A stretch of DNA of 64,000 nucleotides from positions 1 to 64,000 of the forward strand of contig CAJVZR010000003.1 in assembly GCA_913019965.1 (NCBI GenBank). Reading direction: 5' to 3'. Under the pieces are notes generated by a model. The model was given only the letters and a program-made list of their open reading frames with translations, was not told the DNA's origin and did no database searches. The translations under genes were made by a program, and so were the position numbers. This document shows positions 10,201-18,364 of the stretch, piece by piece. Each line of letters starts with the position of its first letter. Positions within the stretch are counted from its first letter, which is position 1. This DNA is from an uncultured Oleispira sp. (GTDB lineage: Bacteria; Pseudomonadota; Gammaproteobacteria; Pseudomonadales; Oceanobacteraceae).

Positions 10201-10899
10201 GGCGCTGAATAGATTATGACGGCTATTACCACTGGCACCTGGGGTATTTTGAATGACAAAGCCCATGGCTTGGTTCGCACCCCAGTTTGGGTTGCTGACG
10301 ATGGCTTGGATCAATGTGGTTAAATCTGGAGTCTGCCAATTATTAGCCGACTTATTCCAGCGAACTTGGGCAGCTAATGTTTCGCGGTCTTGGCCAAGAT
10401 CTCCCACAGCGAAGCTGCTTTGCGAGCTAGGGTTAATCGCATTGATAGTGAGATCTAGGGTTGCGCTATCGCTGCTTTGGTCGTTATGTTCGGTGAAGAC
10501 GATTTTTGCCGATAGGATGTTTTGACCTGGGTCGATCGCCACATCACGGAATAGGTAAGAAGAGATGTAGTTTCTATCTTGATTACCTGCGCCGCCTAAG
10601 CGAATGAAATCGTTTTCGACATTATCATCTTCCCAATCGCCGTCGCCGTATTTGCCCCAGCTATAGCCATCGTCGTTCCCCTGGCTAAGTGCAATTGGAT
10701 CTAATACCGTTGGTTCTGGGCTAGGTTCAGGAGTAGGTTCTGGCTCAGGTTCTGGTATAGGTTCAGAAGTTGGTTCTTCAATAATTTCAGCGGGTTCTTC
10801 TACATTGACTGTAACTTTACAGGCCGTGGCGAAAATTAATATGAAGGTGAATAATATAAATTGTAGGTACGACTTTAATCTTAGCAAGGTATTGCTCAT
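7297..10899 (-). CDS. Large lipoprotein, rhamnogalacturonan-lyase-like (PcRGLX/YetA, PL26)
   Basis: A 1200-residue surface protein. From the ATG at 10899 (GGTG just upstream) there is a lipoprotein signal ending in FATAC; a GTG at 10911 would add four residues. A Pro/Glu linker follows (about 40-65). Residues about 70-250 resemble a DNRLRE-like carbohydrate-associated beta-sandwich, and about 255-350 an Fn3-like domain. From about 355 the sequence LNVAEPANAVRDNEIVRTGV followed by PFPKGLV matches the first domain of the PcRGLX/YetA family, whose fungal member is an exo-acting rhamnogalacturonan lyase (PL26). The C-terminal 400 residues are helical, as in an alpha/alpha toroid. A polysaccharide lyase role is inferred; substrate unknown. 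No polysaccharide-utilisation genes are adjacent. Confidence 0.72.
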   Translation of the reverse strand: MSNTLLRLKSYLQFILFTFILIFATACKVTVNVEEPAEIIEEPTSEPIPEPEPEPTPEPSPEPTVLDPIALSQGNDDGYSWGKYGDGDWEDDNVENDFIRLGGAGNQDRNYISSYLFRDVAIDPGQNILSAKIVFTEHNDQSSDSATLDLTINAINPSSQSSFAVGDLGQDRETLAAQVRWNKSANNWQTPDLTTLIQAIVSNPNWGANQAMGFVIQNTPGASGNSRHNLFSANASNDDYHPKLLITYGADVVAPVISNPSPTGTLSSNISTSVLSINTNEAAQCKFSEYSDTPYADMEHSFSSSNQIHHQAYLSDLIQGNDYEYFARCEDLAGNAITSDFVISFAIASLSDALVMLNVAEPANAVRDNEIVRTGVPFPKGLVQANDAIQLTAAGSDIALPMQTRPLSLWEDGSVRWLLIDTQVDLGAQEEKALELKYAASAVVNDNPLAISQDDDFIHIDTGPLQFTVPKHNGGIIHSAILTTGADSHTVIAAPTGDNSDRGPWVSVDGQTHFGGLLKSDSVPAANDPIQKYEEYVASEGEDFNLHGLWDLSVTIEEQGDLHAVIRISGTHLDNSGIAYSSFVTRVHAYRGQSQLKIDHTLVFTGTGNDKISDYGFRLPYAGTSTLIEGVSANTGEVTHLGYDNHNVPGASNVSGQAQGYIARHNNQTNISVVLKDMAENFPKGLVATANGIDVQLYPSAAPALNLERYSSSIDTANGETSGITTNRSAQGLAKTDTFMIDFAAGDLDQDRSETLAQKLNAGPLLALADGDWYSNANVMGIGEFAFNSDKDVSERHFRIDGKLKVIEDFMRFNQRKQYNWFGMLNYGDIRGYFKGGCAPGHSADCTWSEKGRYGWSGNSGEPSNQLWVQFLRNPSRDLFRDASALAKHSQDLQIIHYGDATKHSDQTMAGGRNREFAVGSMHRHGVDAWSGYAQQPEYSHVAGIETLYYLTGDGRAKEALFEAAAFMTRYGVGTPNYTALVNGIDVLTRAAAVFHDQTTTYNRFNNRLNILMQDTFDNNGIDNEIGDSSLGGTFGYFVRGAAGLMYHHERTGDSRTATMILDAADIISEGGDKWGVGNDGEAGGVWYYLNNLTYAHSIADEYGRNKTPYYNLVSEVLAHNDHSSPQSSSDVISLASFEALPANWRDWVWEWDEGDLNPAAPALLHIARQMSFRNDFMQDYHSYRAFVHLATAAALVAPE

Positions 10900-11222
10900 C
10901 TTTTTCACCACAGTGGAAATTTCGCTGACAGAAATATACTAGGTAACTGAAGTAATAAATTCTGAGTACTGCAACACAAAATATATTGAGTTTTTGTTAA
11001 TTTTTTAATTACCAATACTTTTGCGTAACATGGTGTATTTATAAGCTCATGATTTATCTTTATATGTAAGAAGAAGTAACGTTTGCAGCGTTAATTTCGG
11101 AAATTTGGCTGTCATAATAATATGTTGATATTTTGACCAAGATTACTACTTTTCTATGTGTGGAAGAGTAGAATGGGCGCTGTTTTTAATGGTTTGTAAT
11201 GATAATGGTTAACGTGTAAATA
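10900..11222. other. AT-rich divergent intergenic region
   Basis: About 320 bases separate the divergent lipoprotein and acyltransferase genes. The segment is strongly AT-rich and must hold both promoters, but no convincing -35/-10 pair, terminator or RNA gene stands out. A weak inverted repeat AACG/CGTT lies near 11079-11095. The acyltransferase ATG has no clear Shine-Dalgarno sequence. Confidence 0.4.
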
Positions 11223-12878
11223 ATGACTGATGTAAATAACGATCCTGATCAAATAAAAGATAAGTTATCCGATAATACTCAGGATGAAGACCCTTTGCTG
11301 AAGGGCTTGAATAAGCGCTCCTTGAATCAGGCTGAGGTACTGCAATTTTTACAACAAAATAGAGGACGCTTCGAAAAATCGTTAGCTTCTATTGATAAGC
11401 GAGATTTATTATCAAAACTGACGGCTTTCACTATGATGATTTTTTCTAAGTTAGCTGGTTGGATTGACAGTTTGAAGCACCGAATTGTTAATTTATTGAT
11501 GAAAATACCAGCTCCTGAAATTATTAAGCAAAGTTTACATACCGCGAGGGTAGTGACGAATTTTAAAGCCATGGTCGACTTTCTTCAGACTAAGTATTAC
11601 GCCTTCAAGTCGTCTCCTTATAATGCCAAATTAGTTCGCCATATGGATGAGCTTATCGCACATGCAACTCAGCAGGGGCTAGATTTTAAACAGCATTTTC
11701 CTGACGTTGTAGACCAGTTAGTCGCTCGTAAAAATCAGATGTTGCAGCACTCGTACTTTAAGGAATTTAATAAAAGTCATATTGAGCGAATGTTAGCGAT
11801 TCCATTTTCGTTTAAACGATCACTTTCACCGGTATTACCGGATAGAGCGCTATGGCATAAATTGTTTGGAATTTTGGAAGCTCGATATATCCAAGATGTC
11901 ATTTTAGTGGATGACGATGGCAAGCAAACCTCGTTCAAAGAAGGATCAAAGAGGCAGGTTGAGTCTAGCCATAGTGTTCGCCATTTATACGAAGCATCGG
12001 TTTTAAAAGCTCATGGCCATCGAGTATTTATTATAGGTCATCATGAAGGCTATTTAGGACCTTACTTTGTACGCAGTGCATTGCGTCGATTGGGTTTTGA
12101 TAATTTAGTCGAAAACTGTAATACCGTCGTTGGGCCTCGAATGTTTTCGAGCTTGTTCCTGAAAAGTGGAGCGAGTAATGTGGGAAATTTATTTTTAACG
12201 CTACCTTCTCAGCGAACGACAAAGGTGGAAGAGGATGGTTTAGCAGAAGCCCTGCAAAAAAGTGCGCGTCGAACGCAGCTGTTAATTAAAATGCCGAATG
12301 TCGGGTTGAAATTAATAGAGCAGCTCAGTTATCGCGACTTTATGACGTTGATTTCTCATTACGAAAATTTAGCTTCTGAAGAAGCGGTAAATAACTCACA
12401 CTTAACCTTAGTCGATGAAATTCTAAATCAGCAAGAAAAGGCTGAGCTTATCGAGTTTTTAATCGCGATGGATGCCGTGAATACGCTAGCGGATTTTGAT
12501 AAGCAAGATTACGATTTATTTAAGCAGGTCATGCACGAACCTTTCTTAATTTTTCCTGAGGGGTCTCGTTCTTACGTCGAGAGTAATGGTGATATCACAT
12601 TGAAATACTTTAACCCTAAGTTTTTACAAGCGTATTTGCGCCCTGGGGATGTGATTTTACCATTGAGCCTCGTGGGGGGCTCGGATATTATGCAGGGCAT
12701 TTCTTTGAAGCAAGGAAAGCTGGGACTCTCTCTCGGCTCGCCTTATGAAGTGAGTGCTAAGATGATTGAAAATTTTGCTGTAGAGGGTATTGAAATAATG
12801 CGAAGAATTGCTAGCTTACCTAATACTAAAAAAGTTCATCTTAATGATGCAGTACAGGCGGGTGAGAAGTATGAATAA
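11223..12878 (+). CDS. PlsC/PlsB-like acyltransferase with altered catalytic motif
   Basis: A 551-residue protein. The C-terminal two thirds look like a glycerolipid acyltransferase: FPEGSRS (residues 444-450) is the glycerol-phosphate-binding motif and VILPLSLVGG follows as motif IV. The catalytic H-x4-D box is not intact: the equivalent site reads GHHEGYLGP (His273-His274) with Leu or Gly where Asp is expected. The N-terminal 180 residues are an unrecognised helical extension. It may acylate lysophospholipid or another alcohol at the inner membrane, or be a catalytic variant. The stop overlaps the next gene by 8 bases, so they are translated together. Confidence 0.7.
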   Translation: MTDVNNDPDQIKDKLSDNTQDEDPLLKGLNKRSLNQAEVLQFLQQNRGRFEKSLASIDKRDLLSKLTAFTMMIFSKLAGWIDSLKHRIVNLLMKIPAPEIIKQSLHTARVVTNFKAMVDFLQTKYYAFKSSPYNAKLVRHMDELIAHATQQGLDFKQHFPDVVDQLVARKNQMLQHSYFKEFNKSHIERMLAIPFSFKRSLSPVLPDRALWHKLFGILEARYIQDVILVDDDGKQTSFKEGSKRQVESSHSVRHLYEASVLKAHGHRVFIIGHHEGYLGPYFVRSALRRLGFDNLVENCNTVVGPRMFSSLFLKSGASNVGNLFLTLPSQRTTKVEEDGLAEALQKSARRTQLLIKMPNVGLKLIEQLSYRDFMTLISHYENLASEEAVNNSHLTLVDEILNQQEKAELIEFLIAMDAVNTLADFDKQDYDLFKQVMHEPFLIFPEGSRSYVESNGDITLKYFNPKFLQAYLRPGDVILPLSLVGGSDIMQGISLKQGKLGLSLGSPYEVSAKMIENFAVEGIEIMRRIASLPNTKKVHLNDAVQAGEKYE

Positions 12879-13500
12879 TCTGCAAAAGCGCGCCGATAGC
12901 TTGGTCATTCTCGATTTCGAGACGACGGGTCTATCACCGACTATGGGAGATCGTGCTATAGAAATTGGTGCGGTGCGCTTGGTCAATGGCGAGGTGACGG
13001 AACAATTTCAGGAGCTGATGAATCCGGGTCAGCGAGTGAGTAGCTTTATTGAAGATTATACCGGTATTAGTAATGAGATGCTGGTGGATGCGGACTCGTG
13101 TGAAGTCGTGATGGAGCGCTTTGCCGATTTTATTGCTGATGATAACTTGATTGCTCATAATGCCTCGTTTGATAAGCGATTTTTAGATGCCGAACTGGAA
13201 CGCATAGGGCGTCGTTATAAGGGGGATTTTTCTTGCTCGTTATTATTATCGCGCCGTATATTTCAAGACGCGCACAGTCATAAATTAGGTGAACTCGTTC
13301 GTTTTTCCAATATCGAAAATAGTGGTGGGTTTCACCGAGCACTATACGATTCTGAAATGACGGCGAAAGTCTGGATGGCCATGCTGGATGATATTGGTGA
13401 GCGTTACGGTATCTTTGATATGCCTTTTTCTTTAATTAAAAAATTAACCAAAACCCCAAAAAAGGCGGTTGATAAGTTACTTTCAACCTACTCTGGCTGA
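12871..13500 (+). CDS. DEDDh 3'-5' exonuclease (DNA polymerase III epsilon-like)
   Basis: A 209-residue exonuclease. Exo I is LDFETTGLS (Asp15, Glu17), Exo II is HNASFDKRFLDAEL and Exo III is HRALYDSEMTAKVW, giving the full DEDDh set. It resembles the epsilon subunit of DNA polymerase III and stand-alone exonucleases such as ExoX. It lacks a clear beta-clamp motif, so a separate repair or processing role is more likely than replication proofreading. The ATG at 12871 is chosen because the GGTGAG just upstream fits and longer versions give unlikely N-termini. It overlaps the acyltransferase gene by 8 bases. Confidence 0.9.
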   Translation: MNNLQKRADSLVILDFETTGLSPTMGDRAIEIGAVRLVNGEVTEQFQELMNPGQRVSSFIEDYTGISNEMLVDADSCEVVMERFADFIADDNLIAHNASFDKRFLDAELERIGRRYKGDFSCSLLLSRRIFQDAHSHKLGELVRFSNIENSGGFHRALYDSEMTAKVWMAMLDDIGERYGIFDMPFSLIKKLTKTPKKAVDKLLSTYSG

Positions 13501-13610
13501 GCGCTTACATCTGCTGACATAGCATAGACATCTGCAGACGGAATCGATGAAGGGCTTAGGCAATACTGCTTGAGTACTTTTTACATCGTTTGATTTCAGT
13601 GGAGATGTTT

Positions 13611-15245
13611 ATGAAACCTCAAATTGCAATATGGACTAGCGTTTTAGTGTTGGCGAGCGCGATGACTGCCTGTGGCGGTTCAAGTTCAAGTAATAATTCA
13701 AATAACTCAGATAATTCGCTTGCGACTGCGGCTAACCCGTTAGCTCAGCATTTTCCTAAAAGCACTTCTGTATTTGGTACCTTGATCGTCGGAACGGCCA
13801 AGACATCTGATGAATCTATGATTCATGCGGCCAATATCATGGCAGAATACCTGGATAATAACGAGGATGGTATCGCTGATAATCCAGCGGTCGTTGATCA
13901 TTTAAAGGCTAAAGGTGCGACGTTATTGATGGCGGCGACGGAAGATGAAATACAAAGCCTATTCGATAAGTTACCTGACAGTGATGCTTATCAGGACTTA
14001 TACGCATCGGAAGTCATCGTAGGAGATAGTGAAACAATCACTAATGGTGAATTTGATGCGACTTTAGAAGAGGTATTACACCTGATTACTCATGTGGGTT
14101 ATGCCGGCGTATATCCCTCGGTATTTGGTGAGTCGGTAGGTTCCATTTTAGCGGATGCGATGGATGTTGCTCGTGGCGGCCAGTTTGTCACCATTCCAAC
14201 CTCTTATCCTGCTAATGCTTGGTATACCTATGATGATGAAACCTGTGATTACTCTTGTATGGCGACGGAATATTTTTATTGGTCGTTAACTTCCATTCTC
14301 GGTGCCCAAGACGGTGCTGGGCGATTGCAGCAGATACAGCAAGAGTGGAAGTTAAATACCAAAGCCCTTGTGCAAGAGAAAGATAGCTTGGTCTTTGATT
14401 TATTGACGGATACTCAATACCGTATTCCTACTTCATTACCGGATGGCGATTATGCTTTTCAGCAATTCTCAATATCGACCACCGATAAAGCCACAGGTGA
14501 AGCATCTGCCGGAACGGATAGCATTAGTGAGACTGAAATCGTTTCGAATGAAAATATTTCGTTTGAACTTCAGTTTATGAATCGTCTGGCACTGCAACAA
14601 GGTAAGACTGAAGCTTGGTCGCAGGATTATAAGCAGCCTTTTATTGATGCTTCTAAGCAATGGCTTTTATCGCTACGAGGGGTAGATGATCAACCACAAC
14701 ATTTAACGATTAAAATTAAAGTTAGAGTTAAAGATTTACCCAATGCTAATGGCATGGCGGGGCCGGATACTGAGGTTGAAGTGAATGGTTTTAGTTTTCC
14801 AACCAGTGGCGAGATGATCATTGGCAACCATACTTATGTGGCTGGCTTTGATCCGATTGAGTTTAAAGCCAATATTCTTCATGAGCTTGGCCATATCATC
14901 GGTATCGGTTCTTTTAGTGAGAAATTTGTCACACTCGATCCTACTGCGCAGGGTAATGTCTTTCGCTTGCCAGCCCAATACGGTGCCAGTAAAGCGGTTG
15001 CAGAATATAATCGTATTTATTCAAATGATTTAGATTATGTTCCTTTTAGTGATGATGGCGGTCACTTGTACGATACAGTATTGCAGGAAGACAAAAAACG
15101 CTATTTAGCAGATGGTTCAGCTGTGCCTGAATTGACCAAGGAGTTCATGGCAAATGGCGTGACTTATGGTCGAGTTACCTTAGCAGTATTAGATGATATG
15201 GGCTATGTGGTGGACTATACGAATGCCGAAAGCTATGTTCCTTAA
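13611..15245 (+). CDS. Two-part lipoprotein with zinc metallopeptidase motif
   Basis: A 544-residue lipoprotein. The ATG at 13611 has GGAG six bases upstream and gives a lipobox MTAC followed by a Gly/Ser/Asn linker. Residues about 30-230 form a first domain with an Asp/Asn-rich loop (LDNNEDGIADNP, possibly calcium-binding) and a second segment LEEVLHLITHVG. Residues about 380-544 hold HELGHIIGIG (His424, His428), the HExxHxxGxG pattern of metzincin/leishmanolysin-type zinc proteases, and end with LAVLDDMGYVVDYTNA, typical of the same group. It probably degrades extracellular protein at the cell surface. The joining of these two parts in one protein is unusual. The first domain has no known function. 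Confidence 0.72.
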   Translation: MKPQIAIWTSVLVLASAMTACGGSSSSNNSNNSDNSLATAANPLAQHFPKSTSVFGTLIVGTAKTSDESMIHAANIMAEYLDNNEDGIADNPAVVDHLKAKGATLLMAATEDEIQSLFDKLPDSDAYQDLYASEVIVGDSETITNGEFDATLEEVLHLITHVGYAGVYPSVFGESVGSILADAMDVARGGQFVTIPTSYPANAWYTYDDETCDYSCMATEYFYWSLTSILGAQDGAGRLQQIQQEWKLNTKALVQEKDSLVFDLLTDTQYRIPTSLPDGDYAFQQFSISTTDKATGEASAGTDSISETEIVSNENISFELQFMNRLALQQGKTEAWSQDYKQPFIDASKQWLLSLRGVDDQPQHLTIKIKVRVKDLPNANGMAGPDTEVEVNGFSFPTSGEMIIGNHTYVAGFDPIEFKANILHELGHIIGIGSFSEKFVTLDPTAQGNVFRLPAQYGASKAVAEYNRIYSNDLDYVPFSDDGGHLYDTVLQEDKKRYLADGSAVPELTKEFMANGVTYGRVTLAVLDDMGYVVDYTNAESYVP

Positions 15246-15418
15246 GTTTCTTCTCGGTAAATAAGGTTATGAGTGCGTTCGCCTTCGTTTAAAATAGCAT
15301 GCTGAATGCTTTTTATGCCTAGGCGTTCGCAGAAAATACAGGTTTTTATCGCCTGGCTTTTGGGCACAATCGCATAGTTATTTTTGTACCGTTGTAGGAT
15401 CGCACCGGAGAGATCCAC
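15242..15418 (-). CDS. Possible small protein, 58 residues
   Basis: A GTG-initiated frame reading VDLSGAILQRYKNNYAIVPK and ending IYREET, with a CIFC pair in the middle. Its stop overlaps the stop of the convergent lipoprotein gene by two bases. It lies in the same frame as the His/Cys-rich gene upstream, separated from it only by that gene's TAA and ten codons. No ATG or good ribosome binding site is present. The composition looks coding, but it could be the leftover 3' part of a longer gene or chance. Confidence 0.3.
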   Translation of the reverse strand: MDLSGAILQRYKNNYAIVPKSQAIKTCIFCERLGIKSIQHAILNEGERTHNLIYREET

Positions 15419-15448
15419 GTGGGTATTCTTTATGGTTATAGATTCTGA

Positions 15449-15865
15449 TTACATATCTGTTTTTCTTCGGCCGTGATGTTTTTCATCTCTATGCTCAACT
15501 TCGCCATTTTGACCGTACATATCGTGTTGGATACCGACGTCATTTCGACGAACTTCAATGCGTCTATCACTATGGTGGATGTAATCGCAGTGGCAGTGGG
15601 CTTGATTACAGCCTTGAACGGGGAGTGAGGGCGCCTCTGCAGAGAGAAAGCGTTTTCCGTGCAATGCTTTTACCGCACCACAGCAATGCGCGTGATGATG
15701 GGTTTCAACACAATGAAAGGCGTCATTTTGAGCATGCTTAGTTAAGTGGGTCGTCTTGTGCTTTTTCTTTCGGTTTCGTCGTTCTACGCCTAAATGGCCT
15801 TCTCTTTGGGAGTAAATGTAAAGAGCCGTTAAGGTTGAAATAAAGATGAAGAGGATCAAATACAT
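15449..15865 (-). CDS. Membrane-anchored His/Cys-rich hypothetical protein
   Basis: A 138-residue protein starting at ATG 15865 (GAGGTG upstream). One N-terminal membrane helix (MYLILFIFISTLTALYIY) is followed by a basic, histidine- and cysteine-rich tail: FHCVETHHHAHCCGAVKALHGK and later CNQAHCHCDYIHH, ending GRRKTD. Clustered His and Cys suggest metal binding. The repeated DRR/RRND pattern near the end recalls small uncharacterised proteins of pseudomonads and relatives. It is divergent from selD 177 bases away. No function can be assigned. Confidence 0.65.
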   Translation of the reverse strand: MYLILFIFISTLTALYIYSQREGHLGVERRNRKKKHKTTHLTKHAQNDAFHCVETHHHAHCCGAVKALHGKRFLSAEAPSLPVQGCNQAHCHCDYIHHSDRRIEVRRNDVGIQHDMYGQNGEVEHRDEKHHGRRKTDM

Positions 15866-16042
15866 AATGCACCTCGTTGTTTGTATCTTTAGGTATAGCA
15901 AATTTCTCTCTGTTTATCGGTTAATAAAGGGTGTCTAATGGGGAATATGCCCCTTTGCTTATGTGACAATCAGGTCTTAAATCCGTATCATTCAGCCCCA
16001 TATTTATCATCTTCATTTATATGAATCTTAGGCCACTCAATT

Positions 16043-17086
16043 ATGTCTTCTACTATCAAGCTTACTGAATACAGCCATGGTGCTGGTTGCGGCTGTAAAA
16101 TCTCTCCGCAAGTACTAGAAACAATTGTAGCGTCAAAACTCGATGTGAAGATGGATCCGAATCTGCTAGTTGGCAATAGCAGTAAAGATGATGCTGCAGC
16201 CTATGATATGGGCAATGGTCAGGTGGTTCTGAGTACCACGGATTTCTTTATGCCGATTGCCGATGATGCTTTCGATTTTGGCCGCATTGCTGCGACCAAC
16301 GCCATCAGTGATATTTATGCCATGGGCGGTAAGCCGATCATGGCGATTGCTATTTTAGGCTGGCCAATTAATACCTTACCCGCTGAAGTTGCTCAGCAAG
16401 TCGTGGAGGGTGGCCGTCAAGCCTGTATGGATGCCGGCATTATGTTAGCAGGTGGTCATAGTATTGATTCTCCTGAGCCGATTTTTGGCTTAGCGGTTAC
16501 CGGTCAGGTCGCAAAAGCGAAGCTTAAGCAAAATAATACTGCAACCCCAGGCTGTAAGTTGTACCTGACAAAGAAGTTGGGCGTTGGCATATTAACCACC
16601 GCGCAAAAGCAGAAGAAGCTAAAACCTGAACATGAAGGCTTAGCGGTTGAGGTGATGTGCCAGTTAAATAAAGTCGGTGCTGAAGTAGCGGATATCAGTG
16701 GTATTACGGCCATGACCGATGTCACCGGTTTTGCCCTAATGGGGCACTTGATTGAGATGTGCGAAGGCAGTGGTGTTCAAGCCAAGATTAACTTTGATGC
16801 TATTCCATTTTTAGCGCCGGTAAAAGACTACTTAGAGGCAGGCTGTGTTCCTGGTGGTACGTTACGTAACTTTGATTCGTATGGTGATAAGTTAGCGCCG
16901 ATGAGTGAAGAGCAGCGTAACTTATTATGTGATCCGCAAACCAGTGGGGGCTTGTTGATTGCGGTTGAGCCAGAAGCTGAAGCCGAGCTGGCTGCGCTAT
17001 TAACTCGCGAAGGTTTATATGCTCAGCCGATTGGTGAATTGATTGCTGAGCAAGAAGGTGCCACAGCGTTGGTTGAGGTTCTTTAG
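16043..17086 (+). CDS. selD: Selenide, water dikinase SelD
   Basis: A 347-residue enzyme that uses ATP and selenide to make selenophosphate, the selenium donor for selenoproteins and selenouridine. The active-site segment is [10 protein letters not shown] with Cys16 and Lys19, so this is the cysteine form rather than the selenocysteine form. AIR-synthase-like domains follow ([20 protein letters not shown], then [19 protein letters not shown]). It is followed 3 bases later by selU. The pair makes 2-selenouridine in tRNA wobble positions; no selA, selB or selC is present in the window. Confidence 0.97.
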   Translation: MSSTIKLTEYSHGAGCGCKISPQVLETIVASKLDVKMDPNLLVGNSSKDDAAAYDMGNGQVVLSTTDFFMPIADDAFDFGRIAATNAISDIYAMGGKPIMAIAILGWPINTLPAEVAQQVVEGGRQACMDAGIMLAGGHSIDSPEPIFGLAVTGQVAKAKLKQNNTATPGCKLYLTKKLGVGILTTAQKQKKLKPEHEGLAVEVMCQLNKVGAEVADISGITAMTDVTGFALMGHLIEMCEGSGVQAKINFDAIPFLAPVKDYLEAGCVPGGTLRNFDSYGDKLAPMSEEQRNLLCDPQTSGGLLIAVEPEAEAELAALLTREGLYAQPIGELIAEQEGATALVEVL

Positions 17087-17089
17087 TTC

Positions 17090-18283
17090 ATGACAAATGA
17101 AACCCCCCGCGCTGGTAACGCTGTCCGTCCTGATACCGATGACTATGAAGCGTTATTTTTAACCGATACGCCGATGTTCGATACCCGTGCCCCGATTGAG
17201 TTTAAGAAAGGCGCTTTTCCTCATGTGAAAAGTCTACCTTTGATGACGGATATTGAGCGCGCTAAAGTTGGCACGGCTTATAAACGTGATGGTCAGGATG
17301 AGGCGATTAAATTAGGGCACCGTTTAGTTTCGGGTAAAACCAAAGATGAGCGTATGGCGGCTTGGCTTGAGTTTGCTAAGCAAAATCCGAACGGCTATTT
17401 ATACTGTTTTCGTGGTGGCTTACGCTCCCATACGACTCAAGCTTGGCTGGCAGAGGCGGGTTGTCATTACCCTTTAGTGAAGGGCGGCTATAAAGCGATG
17501 CGTCGTTTTTTAATCGATCGTCTAGATAGCATTTGTGATTATGCGTTGGATTCTGAGCGCGAAGAAAAGTTTTATATTGTGGCCGGCCAAACCGGGGCGG
17601 CAAAAACTGACTTGTTATTGAAGTTTGACAATACCATTGACTTAGAAGGGTTAGCGAACCACCGAGGGAGCGCTTTTGGTAAGCGCGCGGCGGGTCAGCC
17701 AAGCCAGATTGATTTTGAGAGTAAGCTTTCTGTTCAGTTTTTACGTCAGCATCATAAAGCCCCAAACCAGCCGATCTTTTTAGAGGATGAAAGTCATTTA
17801 ATTGGTCGCTGTGCACTGCCCGAAAAATTACGCAGTACGATGCACAAATCTCCGATTGTAGTGGTGGAAGCCGATTTAGAAACTCGGGTAGAGCATTCTT
17901 TTAGTAATTATATTTTACAAAAACTGGCTGAGTGGCAAGCGTTTTGTGCGCCGAACTCTGAGTTAGTGAGCTTAGAAGGCAAACCCTACGATGGTGAGTC
18001 GAGTGCATTTGAGCTGTTTGCGGAAGAGCTCAAAAAGTCGATGTTTAATATTCGTAAGCGCTTAGGAGGCGTTCGCCATCAAGAGCTAACGGCGATGCTA
18101 GAGGCTGCGCTTGAGGCCCATAAAGCGGGAGATGATAGTTTACACCGACAGTGGATTCGGGTTTTGCTGAGTGAATATTATGACCCACAATATGATTATT
18201 TATTAAGTAAGCGCGCGGAGCGTATTGTCTTTCGAGGTAATGCCGAAGAAGTAGAAGCGTATTTGCTGAACATTAGCGGATAA
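17090..18283 (+). CDS. selU: tRNA 2-selenouridine synthase SelU (MnmH)
   Basis: A 397-residue enzyme that replaces sulfur by selenium in 2-thiouridine at tRNA position 34. The N-terminal rhodanese domain has the catalytic Cys106 in YCFRGGLRSH. A P-loop domain follows with GQTGAAKT (166-173), a variant of the usual GxTGxGKT. The length matches the family. It starts 3 bases after selD, so the two form an operon; the selenium-transporter-like genes downstream (81-base gap) are probably part of the same unit. Confidence 0.96.
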   Translation: MTNETPRAGNAVRPDTDDYEALFLTDTPMFDTRAPIEFKKGAFPHVKSLPLMTDIERAKVGTAYKRDGQDEAIKLGHRLVSGKTKDERMAAWLEFAKQNPNGYLYCFRGGLRSHTTQAWLAEAGCHYPLVKGGYKAMRRFLIDRLDSICDYALDSEREEKFYIVAGQTGAAKTDLLLKFDNTIDLEGLANHRGSAFGKRAAGQPSQIDFESKLSVQFLRQHHKAPNQPIFLEDESHLIGRCALPEKLRSTMHKSPIVVVEADLETRVEHSFSNYILQKLAEWQAFCAPNSELVSLEGKPYDGESSAFELFAEELKKSMFNIRKRLGGVRHQELTAMLEAALEAHKAGDDSLHRQWIRVLLSEYYDPQYDYLLSKRAERIVFRGNAEEVEAYLLNISG

Positions 18284-18364
18284 TTTATGTCTTTGATTGC
18301 GCGTTCGGGGATGGCTTAGACCATAAATTTAGTAATTAATAGAAACGATAACTTAGGAAAGAAA

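Noticed and set aside
13505..13545. Short repeat ACATCTGC before the metalloprotease lipoprotein gene
   Set aside because: Two imperfect copies in a short gap, with no clear symmetry or spacing, could be chance.
16043..17086. Selenocysteine-containing SelD
   Set aside because: The active-site codon is a normal Cys codon and there is no in-frame TGA; no SECIS element is needed.
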